From assembly GCF_040931995.1 (NCBI RefSeq), contig NZ_CP162412.1, positions 1,736,001 through 1,800,000 of the forward strand: a DNA stretch of 64,000 nt. Direction: 5' to 3'. Position 1 is the stretch's first letter; each line of letters begins with the position of its first letter. Made by a program: the position numbers and the translations under genes. Below the pieces are notes generated by a model, which did no database searches, was not told the origin of the DNA, and saw only the letters and a program-made list of their open reading frames with translations. The stretch comes from Pelagovum sp. HNIBRBA483 (GTDB lineage: Bacteria > Pseudomonadota > Alphaproteobacteria > Rhodobacterales > Rhodobacteraceae). Shown here piece by piece: positions 1 to 9,153 of the stretch.

Positions 1-898
1 CATTCAGCCGATGAAACAGTTCCTCGCGGAAGCGGCCCGATTGAATTTCGGCTGTTAAGTCCTTGTTTGTGCTTGAAACAAAGCGGATATCAACCTGAAT
101 TTTGTCACTGCTGCCAACCCGCTGGAAACGCTGGTCTACAAGAACGCGCAAAATTTTGGACTGCGTTCCGAGGGGCATATCCGCCACTTCATCTAGGTAG
201 ACGACTCCACCATTCGCCTGCTCAAGCATGCCCAACTCGACGGCGCCCTCCTCGCCCTCACGCCCGAAGAGAATGACCTCCATCTGCTCCGGTTCTATGC
301 TGGCGCAATTGATCGTCACGAAGGGCGCAGAGGCGCGCGAGGAATTCTGGTGGATATAGCGGGCCGCAACCTCCTTGCCCGACCCTGCCCCGCCGGAGAG
401 CATCACACGGCCGTTCGACTTGGTGACCTTGTCGAGCTGGATACGCATGGCCTTGAAAGCGGCGCTCTCACCGATCATCTGCGCGACAGGCTTATCTGCT
501 TGCTTCAATTCCTTGTTTTCGCGCCGCAAACGCGAAGTTTCCATCGCGCGGCGGATGACGACGAGGAGCTGGTCGATATTGAAGGGCTTTTCGATGAAAT
601 CGTATGCGCCCTGCTTGATCGCTGCGACGGCAATTTCGATATTGCCGTGGCCTGAGATGATCACCACTGGCACCTCGGGGTGATCGCGTTTGACGCTTTT
701 GAGGATGTCGATGCCGTCCATCCCGCTGTCCTTGAGCCAGATGTCGAGGATCATCAAAGCAGGCTTGCTCTTTTCAATCTCTGCCATGCATTCATCGGAC
801 GTCCCCGCAAGGCGTGTTGTGTAGCCCTCATCCTTGAGAATGTCCGAGATCAGTTCGCGAATATCACGTTCGTCATCAGTAATCAGAATATCGCCCAT
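1..898 (-). CDS. ntrX: NtrX response regulator, partial (C-terminus beyond window)
   Basis: This is the N-terminal 299 residues of the NtrX regulator; the rest, including the DNA-binding helix-turn-helix, lies left of the window. A receiver domain comes first (acidic patch TDDE near residue 8, phospho-acceptor Asp about residue 52 in LMILDIW). An AAA+ domain follows with Walker A GGAGSGKE and a Walker B-like VVYLDEVAD. The loop that carries GAFTGA in sigma-54 activators is replaced by GREGEEGAVELG, as is usual for alphaproteobacterial NtrX. Translation begins at the ATG at 898-896, only 7 bases after the ntrY stop, so the two are co-transcribed. NtrX is the partner of the NtrY membrane kinase, in nitrogen and redox/envelope control. 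The identification rests on my translation of the minus strand and is firm. Confidence 0.93.
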   Translation of the reverse strand, partial: MGDILITDDERDIRELISDILKDEGYTTRLAGTSDECMAEIEKSKPALMILDIWLKDSGMDGIDILKSVKRDHPEVPVVIISGHGNIEIAVAAIKQGAYDFIEKPFNIDQLLVVIRRAMETSRLRRENKELKQADKPVAQMIGESAAFKAMRIQLDKVTKSNGRVMLSGGAGSGKEVAARYIHQNSSRASAPFVTINCASIEPEQMEVILFGREGEEGAVELGMLEQANGGVVYLDEVADMPLGTQSKILRVLVDQRFQRVGSSDKIQVDIRFVSSTNKDLTAEIQSGRFREELFHRLN

Positions 899-905
899 AT
901 CATCC

Positions 906-3209
906 TCATCCTTTTTCTTCACTGCCCGTGACGCTATTGGCTGCGGCTTCGAGTACTGGCAAAATCACAACGACCCGCGCGCCTGCGTGGCCGGTTCCAT
1001 CGAAGGCCTCGGCGGTTTCCAGAACCAGAGTTCCGCCATGTTCCTCGATGATCTTCTTCACGATTGGCAAGCCGAGGCCGGTTCCCTTGTCGCGGGTGGT
1101 CACATAAGGCTCGAAAAGCTTTGCACGGTCCTCCGGCAGACCAATTCCGTTATCTTCGATCTGGATCCGTGCCGTGGCGCCATCGACCGTCAGGGAAACA
1201 CGGATTTGCGGATCTACAGGAAGAGTAACAGACTTTTCTACCCTTGTTTCAATAGCTTCACCGGCATTCTTCAATAGATTTGTGAAGGCTTGAGTGATCA
1301 TCGTCGCATCGATATCCGCCTCTATTTCTGCATCAGGCAGCGCGACAGTAAAGGCAACGTCGGGTTGCCCTGCCTCCTGTAGCGAGAGAACATCGGCGAG
1401 AACCGCGCGTAAATTATTGCGGATCCGATCGGGTTCCGGCATCCGCGCAAATTTTGAAAATTCATCAACAATGCGCCGCAAGTCATTGGTTTGCCTTACA
1501 ATAACGTCGGTCATCTGAGCTAGATCAGCGCCATCATCGCCGAGCGCGGGCGTGAATTTGCGTTTGATCCGCTCGGCTGAAAGCTGGATCGGGGTGAGCG
1601 GGTTCTTGATCTCATGCGCAATCCTGCGCGCGACATCGCCCCAAGCGGCCAAGCGCTGTGCTGACACAAGGTTCGTGATGTCGTCAAAGGCGACGACATA
1701 GCCTTCCAGTTTGGCGTCGTCCCCGCGCCGCGTCGATAGCCGGACCAGAAGCGATTCCTGCTGACCGTTGCGGACCAAATTGATTTGATCTTGCACCACT
1801 TCGCGCCCTTCGGCGCGGAGACGGTCGAAGAGCGGGCCGAATTCAGGAACGGCAACAGAAAGCGCGTGTGTGCCATGATCATCTTTAGCGATATCAAGCA
1901 GACGCGTGGCGCTCTTGTTGACGAAAGCAATATCACCGGATGCATCAAGCCCAACCACACCGGAGGTGATGGAACTGAGAACAGAGTCGAACAAGCGCCC
2001 GCGCCGTTCGATCTGGCGGCTGTTTTCGACGAGACGGTCACGCTGCTCCCGCAATTGGGCCGTCATATCATTGAAGTTTTTGCCAAGAAGCGAAATCTCA
2101 TCATCGCCGTCGTCTTCGATCACGCGGACGTTGAGATCCCCTGCACCGACCTGCTGCGAAGCCGTGACAAGGCGCCCAACGGGGCGCGAGAGACGCTCGG
2201 CAAACCACAGCCCAAGCCAAATGGCGGCGAGAATGAGGATCGCGGCAAAGCCAAGGTACAAGAGGCCAAACTCGAAGAGGAGACGCCCGCGATCCGCTTC
2301 AAGCTGCTCGTAGAGGCCAACTGTTTCGCGGGTATCGTCCAGAAGCGAGAGAATCTCGCCATCCACCTCGCGGCTAACGAAGAGGAAACGATCCACGAAG
2401 GTTTCCAGCGGGATCAGGGCGCGGAACTCGTTATTTTCCCAATCTTCGATAATTAGGATGCCCTCGCGCAGGGCAGTGTCGATCTCGGCGGACGTGACGG
2501 GTTCATAGTCAAAAAGATATGAGCGCGTGCCGCGGGCGGTTATCTCGCCTGCGCCATCCAGGACAAAGACTTCGCTCAAACCGCGTTCGATTTGCGCCTG
2601 TACTCTTCCGAGCGCTTGGCGTACCTCGCCGTCGCTCATGAAGAAGGTCGCCTGCCGCTCAGTGTTCAGATAGGCAGCAAGGGCCAGACCATCGCGCTGC
2701 AATTCGCTGCGGTGCTCTTCCTCATAGGCTTGTGCAGCACGAAGGGAGGTCGCGAGCACATTGCGCACGCGATCGGAAAACCAGCCTTCAAGACCGATAT
2801 TGATGGAAAGGGTGGCGAAGACAGCGACGAGGATAGTTGGGATCAGCGCCAATAGCGCGAAAACACCTGTCAGGCGCAAGTGCAGCCGCGAGCCAGCAGA
2901 TTTGGCGCGGCGGGCGGCAATCATGCGCGCAACCCGCTGCATGACCAGCGCTGCGATCAGCAAGACGTAGACCAAATCCGCAAGGAGCGTCAGCCTTAGC
3001 CCCAACGCACTGGCGCCTTGGTCAAGCGGCCCGAGCACGATAAATGTCAGCCCTGCGAGCACGGGACCGAGCACCACCAAGCTCAGCGTCAAGGCGTTTT
3101 GAACACCTTTACGCCGCCGCAAATGTGCGACACGAGATAAACTCAGACCAGTTCCCGCTCGTAGCAACAAATCCGCCTGTTCCGCGGGTGAACCCCGCTT
3201 TTTCATCAC
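906..3209 (-). CDS. ntrY: NtrY nitrogen-regulation sensor histidine kinase
   Basis: A 767-residue membrane sensor kinase that phosphorylates NtrX. The N-terminus has three hydrophobic segments (about residues 38-60, 70-92 and 110-135), an extracytoplasmic stretch of about 170 residues, and a fourth segment near 308-330. HAMP, PAS, HisKA (phospho-acceptor His in [16 protein letters not shown]) and HATPase_c (N box, then DNGIGLPED and GTGLGLPIVKK) follow. This is the full NtrY layout at the usual length. It sits 44 bases downstream of ntrC and 7 bases upstream of ntrX on the same strand, in the canonical ntrBCYX order. The start is the first ATG of the frame; the second Met directly behind it is equally possible. 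Confidence 0.95.
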   Translation of the reverse strand: MMKKRGSPAEQADLLLRAGTGLSLSRVAHLRRRKGVQNALTLSLVVLGPVLAGLTFIVLGPLDQGASALGLRLTLLADLVYVLLIAALVMQRVARMIAARRAKSAGSRLHLRLTGVFALLALIPTILVAVFATLSINIGLEGWFSDRVRNVLATSLRAAQAYEEEHRSELQRDGLALAAYLNTERQATFFMSDGEVRQALGRVQAQIERGLSEVFVLDGAGEITARGTRSYLFDYEPVTSAEIDTALREGILIIEDWENNEFRALIPLETFVDRFLFVSREVDGEILSLLDDTRETVGLYEQLEADRGRLLFEFGLLYLGFAAILILAAIWLGLWFAERLSRPVGRLVTASQQVGAGDLNVRVIEDDGDDEISLLGKNFNDMTAQLREQRDRLVENSRQIERRGRLFDSVLSSITSGVVGLDASGDIAFVNKSATRLLDIAKDDHGTHALSVAVPEFGPLFDRLRAEGREVVQDQINLVRNGQQESLLVRLSTRRGDDAKLEGYVVAFDDITNLVSAQRLAAWGDVARRIAHEIKNPLTPIQLSAERIKRKFTPALGDDGADLAQMTDVIVRQTNDLRRIVDEFSKFARMPEPDRIRNNLRAVLADVLSLQEAGQPDVAFTVALPDAEIEADIDATMITQAFTNLLKNAGEAIETRVEKSVTLPVDPQIRVSLTVDGATARIQIEDNGIGLPEDRAKLFEPYVTTRDKGTGLGLPIVKKIIEEHGGTLVLETAEAFDGTGHAGARVVVILPVLEAAANSVTGSEEKG

Positions 3210-3253
3210 CGCGACTCATGGATGCGGCATGATGGACACATTGTGTTGCGGTT

Positions 3254-4621
3254 TTACATCAATTTGCGGCGGCGTGTCACCTCAATATCGAGGTCGGTGA
3301 TCTTCTTTCGCAATGTATTGCGGTTAATCCCAAGAAGATCAGCGCATTTGGCCTGATTTCCGCCGGTTGCATCCAATGCGATTTCGAGCAGCGGGCCCTC
3401 AACTTCGCGCAAGATACGCTGATAAAGACCGGGTGGAGGCAATGCGCCGCCGTGCAGATCGAAATATCGGCGGAGGTGCCGCCCAACGGAGGCAGAAAGA
3501 CGGTCGCCCTCGCTCTCCCCACGCAGCGGTTCCATTGCGGGCTGGTTGGAAAGCATCAGTTCCATTTCGGCGCGTGTGATCTCTTCTTCCGCGGCGGTCA
3601 CAACGAGCCTGCGCATGGCGTTTTCCAGTTGCCGGACGTTACCCGGCCAGCTGTAGGCGCGGGTCAGATCGACAGCTTCCCGCCCTAGACGGCGTAGCGG
3701 GAAGCCATCTTTCTCGGCCTTCAACAGGAAGTGTTCAGCGAGGAGTGGAATGTCATCGACCCGCTCACGCAAGGCAGGAACAGCGAGGGTTACGCCGCTC
3801 AAACGGTAATAGAGATCTTCGCGGAAGGTGCCATTTTGAATACGGGTGGTCAGATCATCCTGACTGGTGGCCATAATCCGCGGAGAGGTATCATCAAGCA
3901 CGTCCAACATACGAACGATCCGGCCTTGGGTCGCGTCATCGAGATCGCCCACTTCGTCAAACAGGATCGACCCGCTGCGAGCACGCGCAAGAACGCTGGC
4001 AGGGCCATCCATGCCTTGGAGATCAGAAGCGCTGACCACAACGAATGGCGCGTTACGACGATCCGAGAAATCATGGATTGCGCGCGCGATGAGGGATTTT
4101 CCGGTGCCGCTCTCGCCGGTAATCAGAACCGGCAACGGTGCGTTCATCACCCGCGCAACGACACGGTAGAGCGCCTGCATCGCTGGGGTCCGTCCGACCA
4201 GCGGTAGGTCTGTCGAGCGGTCATCAGGGATACTTTCGCGCTGGCTTGGCGCACGGCGCTTGACCTCTAACGCACGGGCCGCACGCTTCATCAGATCGGG
4301 GAGGTCGAACGGTTTAGGCAGGTAGTCATATGCCTCGGCCTCGGCGGCCTGAATGGCGGTCATGATCGTGTTCTGAGCGGAGATGATGATCACCGGCAGA
4401 CCTGGCCGCGCTTCGGCGATCTTTGGCAACTGCTCAAGACCGTTGCCATCGGGCATGACGACATCCGAGATGACCAGATCGCCTTTTCCCTCTTCGACCC
4501 AGCGCATCAGGGTCATCATGGAGGAGGTGGCGTGTACCTTGCATCCAGCGCGGGTCAGCGCTTGGGTGAGCACAGTACGAATGGTGCGGTCATCATCAGC
4601 GACCAAGACGGTCCCGTCCAT
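3254..4621 (-). CDS. ntrC: NtrC nitrogen response regulator (GAFTGA-less type)
   Basis: A 455-residue regulator of nitrogen assimilation, phosphorylated by NtrB. Receiver domain 1-120 (DDD at 9-11, phospho-Asp about 53), AAA+ domain about 140-375 (Walker A GESGTGKS at 169-176, Walker [10 protein letters not shown] near 218-226), and a C-terminal Fis-type helix-turn-helix ([15 protein letters not shown]). Between the Walker motifs the sigma-54-contacting GAFTGA loop is missing: the chain runs [21 protein letters not shown] straight into Walker B, shorter than in enterobacterial NtrC. That is the form known from Rhodobacter capsulatus, which activates housekeeping RNA polymerase rather than sigma-54. 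The ATG shares one base with the ntrB stop (TGATG), so the two are translationally coupled. Confidence 0.95.
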   Translation of the reverse strand: MDGTVLVADDDRTIRTVLTQALTRAGCKVHATSSMMTLMRWVEEGKGDLVISDVVMPDGNGLEQLPKIAEARPGLPVIIISAQNTIMTAIQAAEAEAYDYLPKPFDLPDLMKRAARALEVKRRAPSQRESIPDDRSTDLPLVGRTPAMQALYRVVARVMNAPLPVLITGESGTGKSLIARAIHDFSDRRNAPFVVVSASDLQGMDGPASVLARARSGSILFDEVGDLDDATQGRIVRMLDVLDDTSPRIMATSQDDLTTRIQNGTFREDLYYRLSGVTLAVPALRERVDDIPLLAEHFLLKAEKDGFPLRRLGREAVDLTRAYSWPGNVRQLENAMRRLVVTAAEEEITRAEMELMLSNQPAMEPLRGESEGDRLSASVGRHLRRYFDLHGGALPPPGLYQRILREVEGPLLEIALDATGGNQAKCADLLGINRNTLRKKITDLDIEVTRRRKLM

Positions 4622-5709
4622 CAGCTGTCTCCTTTATCGGAAGTGTGGGAAAGGTCGCGGGGCACAAGGGGCAAGGAAATGCGGAACACCGTTTTGCCCG
4701 GAGAAGAATCGACAGATATCCAACCTCCGATATCGCCAATGAGTTTTGACACCAGCGCAAGGCCAAGGCCGGTGCCGTTCTCGCGCCCTGAGACGAAAGG
4801 CTCGAATACATCGCCCGCGATCTCGGGCGGCAAACCGGGGCCATCGTCGACCACCTCGACCTGAAGCGGCAATCTTGCGTGGTTGCCATCCGCCCGACGG
4901 ATGCGCAGCGACGGATCGTAGAATGTACGCAAGCGGATGGAGCCGCCGTCCCCGCCTGCCTCGGAGGCGTTCTTCAGCAAGTTGAGAAAGACCTGAAGCA
5001 GTTGATCGCCGTCCGCGAAGGTTGGAGGCAGGGATGGGTCGTAATCCTCGATGAACATCATATGCGCCCCGAAGCCCACGGACGCGGACTGACGTGCGCG
5101 GTCGAGCACATCGTGGATGTTGACGGGTCTGCGCTCAGCCGGACGGAGATTGCCAAACTGTTCGACCTGCTCGAGCAGCTTCACGATGCGGCGGCTTTCT
5201 TCGACGATGAGATCGGTCAATTCCTGATCCTCGGGCGGCAGGTTCATTGACAAAAGCTGCGCGGCGCCGGTGATACCTGCGAGCGGGTTCTTGATCTCGT
5301 GCGCGAGCATTTCGGCCATGCCGATGGCGGATTTCGCGGCTCTGCCGGAATGGGCATTCGTCGTCATTCGGCTCGCGATTTCGCGGGGGCTGATCATCAT
5401 GATCATGATGTTGTCGCTGCCGGTCAGAGGGGCGAACTGGATGTTGCATTGCATAGGCGGGCGCTCGCCGGAGCCGACATCCACATCATTAACGAAGAGC
5501 GAGGAGAGATTGGCGCGCGCGCGGACGAAGGCCTCCTCGAGCGGACTGTCGATCATCACCTTGTCCCAAACCGGCGCACCGATCAGGGATTTGGCGGAGA
5601 GGTTGAGAAAGCTTTCAGCGGCGGGGTTGGTGTCGAGAATGCGATCATCCGCACCAAGCAGCAAAGCGGGGACAGGAAGAGACACCCAGAGAGGTTTATC
5701 GACAATCAT
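4621..5709 (-). CDS. ntrB: NtrB nitrogen-regulation sensor kinase/phosphatase
   Basis: A 362-residue soluble histidine kinase controlling NtrC phosphorylation, normally gated by PII. It has an N-terminal PAS domain (about 1-110), HisKA with the phospho-acceptor His in [15 protein letters not shown], and HATPase_c with the N box [10 protein letters not shown] and a [12 protein letters not shown]2 motif. There is no membrane segment, as expected for cytoplasmic NtrB. Its ATG overlaps the dusB stop by 4 bases and its stop overlaps the ntrC start, so dusB-ntrB-ntrC is one unit, matching the classic nifR3-ntrB-ntrC operon of Rhodobacter. Confidence 0.95.
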   Translation of the reverse strand: MIVDKPLWVSLPVPALLLGADDRILDTNPAAESFLNLSAKSLIGAPVWDKVMIDSPLEEAFVRARANLSSLFVNDVDVGSGERPPMQCNIQFAPLTGSDNIMIMMISPREIASRMTTNAHSGRAAKSAIGMAEMLAHEIKNPLAGITGAAQLLSMNLPPEDQELTDLIVEESRRIVKLLEQVEQFGNLRPAERRPVNIHDVLDRARQSASVGFGAHMMFIEDYDPSLPPTFADGDQLLQVFLNLLKNASEAGGDGGSIRLRTFYDPSLRIRRADGNHARLPLQVEVVDDGPGLPPEIAGDVFEPFVSGRENGTGLGLALVSKLIGDIGGWISVDSSPGKTVFRISLPLVPRDLSHTSDKGDS

Positions 5710-6695
5710 ACTGGCTCACTTTCCGGACAGAGCAGCGCGTCTTCAAGGTTCAAAAACACCTCTTTGGGGGAGGCCGTAAGGATTTTGCGACGCAGCGAAG
5801 CGGGTGTGCCCGCGTCGTCCATGTACCAACCCAGATGTTTGCGGGCGACGCGGGAACCGAGATCAGTGCCGTAGAAGGAGAGCATCGCTTCATAATGGCC
5901 TTTCACCATCTCGACGAGCGCCGCGCCGCGCGGGATCACCGGAGCGGGTGTGCCAAAAAGCCGAAACGCGATCAGAGCCGGCATCCAAGGGCGCCCCTGC
6001 GCCCCACGACCGACCATCACACCAGATGCACCAGACGCCGACATCGCTTGCAACGCTGCTGCTGCATCGGTGATGTCGCCATTGGCGATGACGGGAATTT
6101 TCACCGCCGTGACGACCGCACGGATCGCAGCCCAATCGGCCCTGCCCTTGTAAAATTGACAGCGGGTGCGGCCATGAATCGTGAGCATCTTAACTCCGGC
6201 GGCCTCTGCCCGCGCGGCCAGTTCAGGGGCGTTGAGCAGCGTATCATCCCAACCAAGGCGCGTTTTGAGCGTTACGGGGATGGAAACGGCGCTGACGACC
6301 GCTTCGATCAAAGACACCGCGTGATCGAGATCCTTGAGAAGGGCCGAGCCGGAGTAGCCGTTCGTGACCTTCTTTGCGGGGCATCCCATGTTGATGTCGA
6401 TCAGACGGGCGCCCTGCCCTTCGAGCTGGCGCGCGGCTTCGGCCATCCAATAGGCTTCGCGGCCCGCGATCTGCACGGCGGTACGCGCTTGATCTGCGCC
6501 GATCTCGGCGCGTTCGCGAACGCCGGGCCTGGCCTGCACCATTTCCTGGCTGGCGACCATCTCCGAGACGACCCAGCCAACTCCAAACCGCGCGACAAGC
6601 TGACGGAAAGGCAGATCAGTGATCCCGGCAAGCGGCGCAAGCGCCACTGGCGGCTCAAGAATGAGATCTCCTATTGAAAGCGGGGCGGGTTGCAC
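5706..6695 (-). CDS. dusB: tRNA-dihydrouridine synthase DusB (NifR3)
   Basis: A 329-residue FMN-dependent enzyme that reduces specific uridines of tRNA to dihydrouridine. It carries the N-terminal LAPLAGITDLPFR motif, the active-site Cys (about residue 105) in INMGCPAKKVTNGYSGSALL, and the phosphate-binding MVGRGAQGRPW. Length and motifs are those of the DusB/NifR3 family. It is the first gene of the dusB-ntrB-ntrC-ntrY-ntrX run, so the promoter should lie in the 185-base divergent gap shared with ispDF. How this enzyme relates functionally to the nitrogen regulators is not evident; the gene order is simply conserved in this group. Confidence 0.95.
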   Translation of the reverse strand: MQPAPLSIGDLILEPPVALAPLAGITDLPFRQLVARFGVGWVVSEMVASQEMVQARPGVRERAEIGADQARTAVQIAGREAYWMAEAARQLEGQGARLIDINMGCPAKKVTNGYSGSALLKDLDHAVSLIEAVVSAVSIPVTLKTRLGWDDTLLNAPELAARAEAAGVKMLTIHGRTRCQFYKGRADWAAIRAVVTAVKIPVIANGDITDAAAALQAMSASGASGVMVGRGAQGRPWMPALIAFRLFGTPAPVIPRGAALVEMVKGHYEAMLSFYGTDLGSRVARKHLGWYMDDAGTPASLRRKILTASPKEVFLNLEDALLCPESEPV

Positions 6696-6880
6696 AATTC
6701 TTCACCGGTTGACGCGACTACAGATCATGTAGACGCCCAATCGACGGGCTACAATCAAAACAGTGCATTTTTTGTGCATAAATATTACTTTGCCTATTTT
6801 TTAACCACAAACATTTCTGAACAATCTATTTCATCGCCAGCATCCGGAAAGTATGAGAACGCAATGAGAGTGGAGTTGGC

Positions 6881-8038
6881 ATGACGACAGATGCGGTCAT
6901 CGTTGCGGCGGGACGCGGCATCCGCGCAGGCGGCGGGATACCGAAGCAATGGCGGATGCTCGCCGGACGACCCGTGCTCACGCATGCCTTCGAGGCGCTT
7001 GCAAATTTGGCTGAGATCCGCCGCATCGCCATCGTGGTCCACAAAGACGACATGCAGCAAGCTACAGAAATATTGGGGCATTCTGGCGCCCTGCTCGTGG
7101 CTGGCGGGGCCAATCGAGACGACTCCGTACGCGCTGGCTTGGCGGCGCTCGCGGCATATGACGACCGACCCAAAAATGTACTCATACATGACGGCGCCCG
7201 CCCCAACCTGCGGCCGGAAGTCACCCGCCGCGTACTGGCAGCGCTCGAAACCGCCGCCGCCGCCGCGCCGGCGATTCCGGTAAGTGACGCGCTGTGGAAG
7301 GGCGAGTTCGGCCATGTGCGTGGCGTTGTCCCGCGTAACGCTCTGTTTCGGGCGCAAACACCGCAGGGATTTCACTTCGAGGCAATCTATGCAGCACATC
7401 AAGAGCAGGACACGCCTGCTGCTGACGATGTGGAAGTGGCGCGGCGTGCGGGGATGGACGTGGTCATCGTGGAAGGCGACGAGGCCAACATTAAAATCAC
7501 GCGGCCCGAGGATTTTGCACTTGTGGCGCCCTTTCTGAAAGCGACGGTTGATATGGATATACGCACGGGCAATGGCTACGATGTTCACCGCTTCGGGGAA
7601 GGCGATCATGTTTGGCTTTGTGGGGTAAAGGTGCCGCACATCAAGAGCCTAATCGGTCATTCGGATGCGGATGTGGGCATGCACGCAATTACTGATGCGA
7701 TTTATGGCGCGCTTGGCAAAGGCGACATTGGACAGCATTTCCCACCGTCCGACCCGCAATGGAAAGGCGCGGAAAGCCATATCTTCCTCCGGCATGCTTG
7801 CGCTTTGGCCACGGAAATGGGCTACCGTATTTCAAACGTTGATTGCACTTTGGTCTGCGAGCAGCCCAAGATCGGCCCGCATCAGGCGGCCATGCGCGGA
7901 GCCCTCGCCGAGATCATGCAGCTTGATGAGAGCCGGATCGGGGTGAAGGCGACCACTTCCGAAAAACTGGGCTTCACCGGACGTGAAGAAGGCATTGCGG
8001 CACTGGCCACCGCCACATTGATCGGGAAGAGCGAATGA
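6881..8038 (+). CDS. ispDF: Bifunctional IspD/IspF isoprenoid enzyme
   Basis: A 385-residue fusion of two steps of the non-mevalonate isoprenoid pathway. Residues 1 to about 225 are IspD, the 2-C-methyl-D-erythritol 4-phosphate cytidylyltransferase (VIVAAGRGIRAGGGIPKQW near the start, VLIHDGARP). From about residue 228 it is IspF, the 2,4-cyclodiphosphate synthase, with GYDVHRF and the metal ligand motif GHSDADVGMHA. The fusion is typical of alphaproteobacteria. The start at 6881 has a purine-rich GAGAGTGGAG upstream. The stop overlaps the pgpA start by 4 bases (ATGA). The gene is divergent from dusB. Confidence 0.95.
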   Translation: MTTDAVIVAAGRGIRAGGGIPKQWRMLAGRPVLTHAFEALANLAEIRRIAIVVHKDDMQQATEILGHSGALLVAGGANRDDSVRAGLAALAAYDDRPKNVLIHDGARPNLRPEVTRRVLAALETAAAAAPAIPVSDALWKGEFGHVRGVVPRNALFRAQTPQGFHFEAIYAAHQEQDTPAADDVEVARRAGMDVVIVEGDEANIKITRPEDFALVAPFLKATVDMDIRTGNGYDVHRFGEGDHVWLCGVKVPHIKSLIGHSDADVGMHAITDAIYGALGKGDIGQHFPPSDPQWKGAESHIFLRHACALATEMGYRISNVDCTLVCEQPKIGPHQAAMRGALAEIMQLDESRIGVKATTSEKLGFTGREEGIAALATATLIGKSE

Positions 8039-8523
8039 ACAAACTGATCGCGACAGTCTGCTACACTGGATACCTCAGGCCGGCGCCGGGGACATGGGGA
8101 TCACTGGCGGCATTGCCTCTCGCGTGGCTGATCTATGAAGCGGGCGGTTATTGGCTGCTCATTGTTTTGGGTGTTGTGGTGTTCTTCGCAGGGGTGAAGG
8201 CAACAGAACATATGGCCGCAGAAACCGGCGATCACGATCCTTCATGCGTGGTGGTTGATGAAGTTGTCGGCCAGTGGGTGGCGCTGTTGCCAGTCGTAAT
8301 TGGTGCCAGCAATGCGCAGGTGGAGATCACGGCCCTCTGGCCCGGCTGGGTCGCGGCCTTTATCCTGTTCCGGCTGTTTGACATCTGGAAGCCCGGGCCG
8401 ATCGGCTGGGCCGACCGGAAGGAAACCGCGGTGGGCGTGATGCTCGACGATGTTTTCGCAGGTATTTTCGCGTCGATTGGAGTGGTGGTCTTGGCAGGTG
8501 TTGCGCATCTATGGCTGATGTAG
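8035..8523 (+). CDS. pgpA: Phosphatidylglycerophosphatase A
   Basis: A 162-residue membrane enzyme that dephosphorylates phosphatidylglycerol phosphate to phosphatidylglycerol. The PgpA-type N-terminus YLRPAPGTWGSLAALP, the acidic HDPSCVVVDEVVGQW segment and the FRLFDIWKPGPIGW motif are all present, along with hydrophobic segments near residues 23-60, 82-120 and 140-162. It is translationally coupled to ispDF upstream (ATGA) and overlaps the cinA-like gene downstream by 13 bases, giving a three-gene operon. Confidence 0.92.
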   Translation: MNKLIATVCYTGYLRPAPGTWGSLAALPLAWLIYEAGGYWLLIVLGVVVFFAGVKATEHMAAETGDHDPSCVVVDEVVGQWVALLPVVIGASNAQVEITALWPGWVAAFILFRLFDIWKPGPIGWADRKETAVGVMLDDVFAGIFASIGVVVLAGVAHLWLM

Positions 8524-9005
8524 CGCCCCTCGGACAGCGCCTCTTGGAAAAGGCTCGGATGGCAGGTGTGCAGATCGCCACTGCCGAGAGCTGCACCGGC
8601 GGCATGGTGGCAGCGGCGATAACTGATTGGGCCGGCAGCTCTGCCATTTTCGACCGCGGCTTCGTCACCTACACCAATGAAGCGAAACAGGAGATGCTTG
8701 GTGTATCCGCAACGACGCTCGATGCGCATGGCGCCGTCTCGGAGCCGGTTGCGCGGGAAATGGCGCACGGCGCCCTGAAGAATTCCAACGCGACAGTCGT
8801 TGTCTCAATCACCGGCATCGCAGGGCCAGGTGGATCTGAGTTCAAGCCCGAGGGACGGGTCTGTTTCGGCCTCGCCTCAGATGGTCGCTGCCAGACCGAA
8901 ACGATAGAATTCGGCGCGTTGGGGCGTGCGGAGGTACGGACGAAAGCCCGCGATCATGCGCTGGAACTCCTCCTCACAGCCTGCGAACACGTTTTGGCTA
9001 AATAA
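8511..9005 (+). CDS. CinA C-terminal domain protein (NMN amidohydrolase-like, PncC)
   Basis: A 164-residue stand-alone CinA C-terminal domain. This family deamidates nicotinamide mononucleotide to nicotinic acid mononucleotide in pyridine-nucleotide recycling. Diagnostic motifs are ATAESCTGGMVAAAITDWAG near residue 25, YTNEAKQEMLGV, and GIAGPGGSEFKPEGRV. The N-terminal molybdopterin-like domain of full CinA is absent, which is normal for this shorter class. It is the last gene of the ispDF-pgpA operon, overlapping pgpA by 13 bases. The 148 bases that follow hold the amtB leader and no clear terminator. Confidence 0.9.
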   Translation: MADVAPLGQRLLEKARMAGVQIATAESCTGGMVAAAITDWAGSSAIFDRGFVTYTNEAKQEMLGVSATTLDAHGAVSEPVAREMAHGALKNSNATVVVSITGIAGPGGSEFKPEGRVCFGLASDGRCQTETIEFGALGRAEVRTKARDHALELLLTACEHVLAK

Positions 9006-9153
9006 CGCGCACCTGCCCTAAATTACGCCTTCTTTTTAGGCTTTTTCAGAATTGCGTATGTTTTTGGCACTTAATCTAAACATTGCTTCTTTTCTCCGCT
9101 GTTGGTTCGGGCTTTCTGCCCCAAAATCAAGATAACCTCGGAAGGAAAGATCC

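Noticed and set aside
6764-6778. TGCA-N7-TGCA upstream of dusB, resembling an NtrC site
   Set aside because: The known enteric NtrC site has a nine-base spacing between TGCA halves; here it is seven, and NtrC of this type may use other sites.
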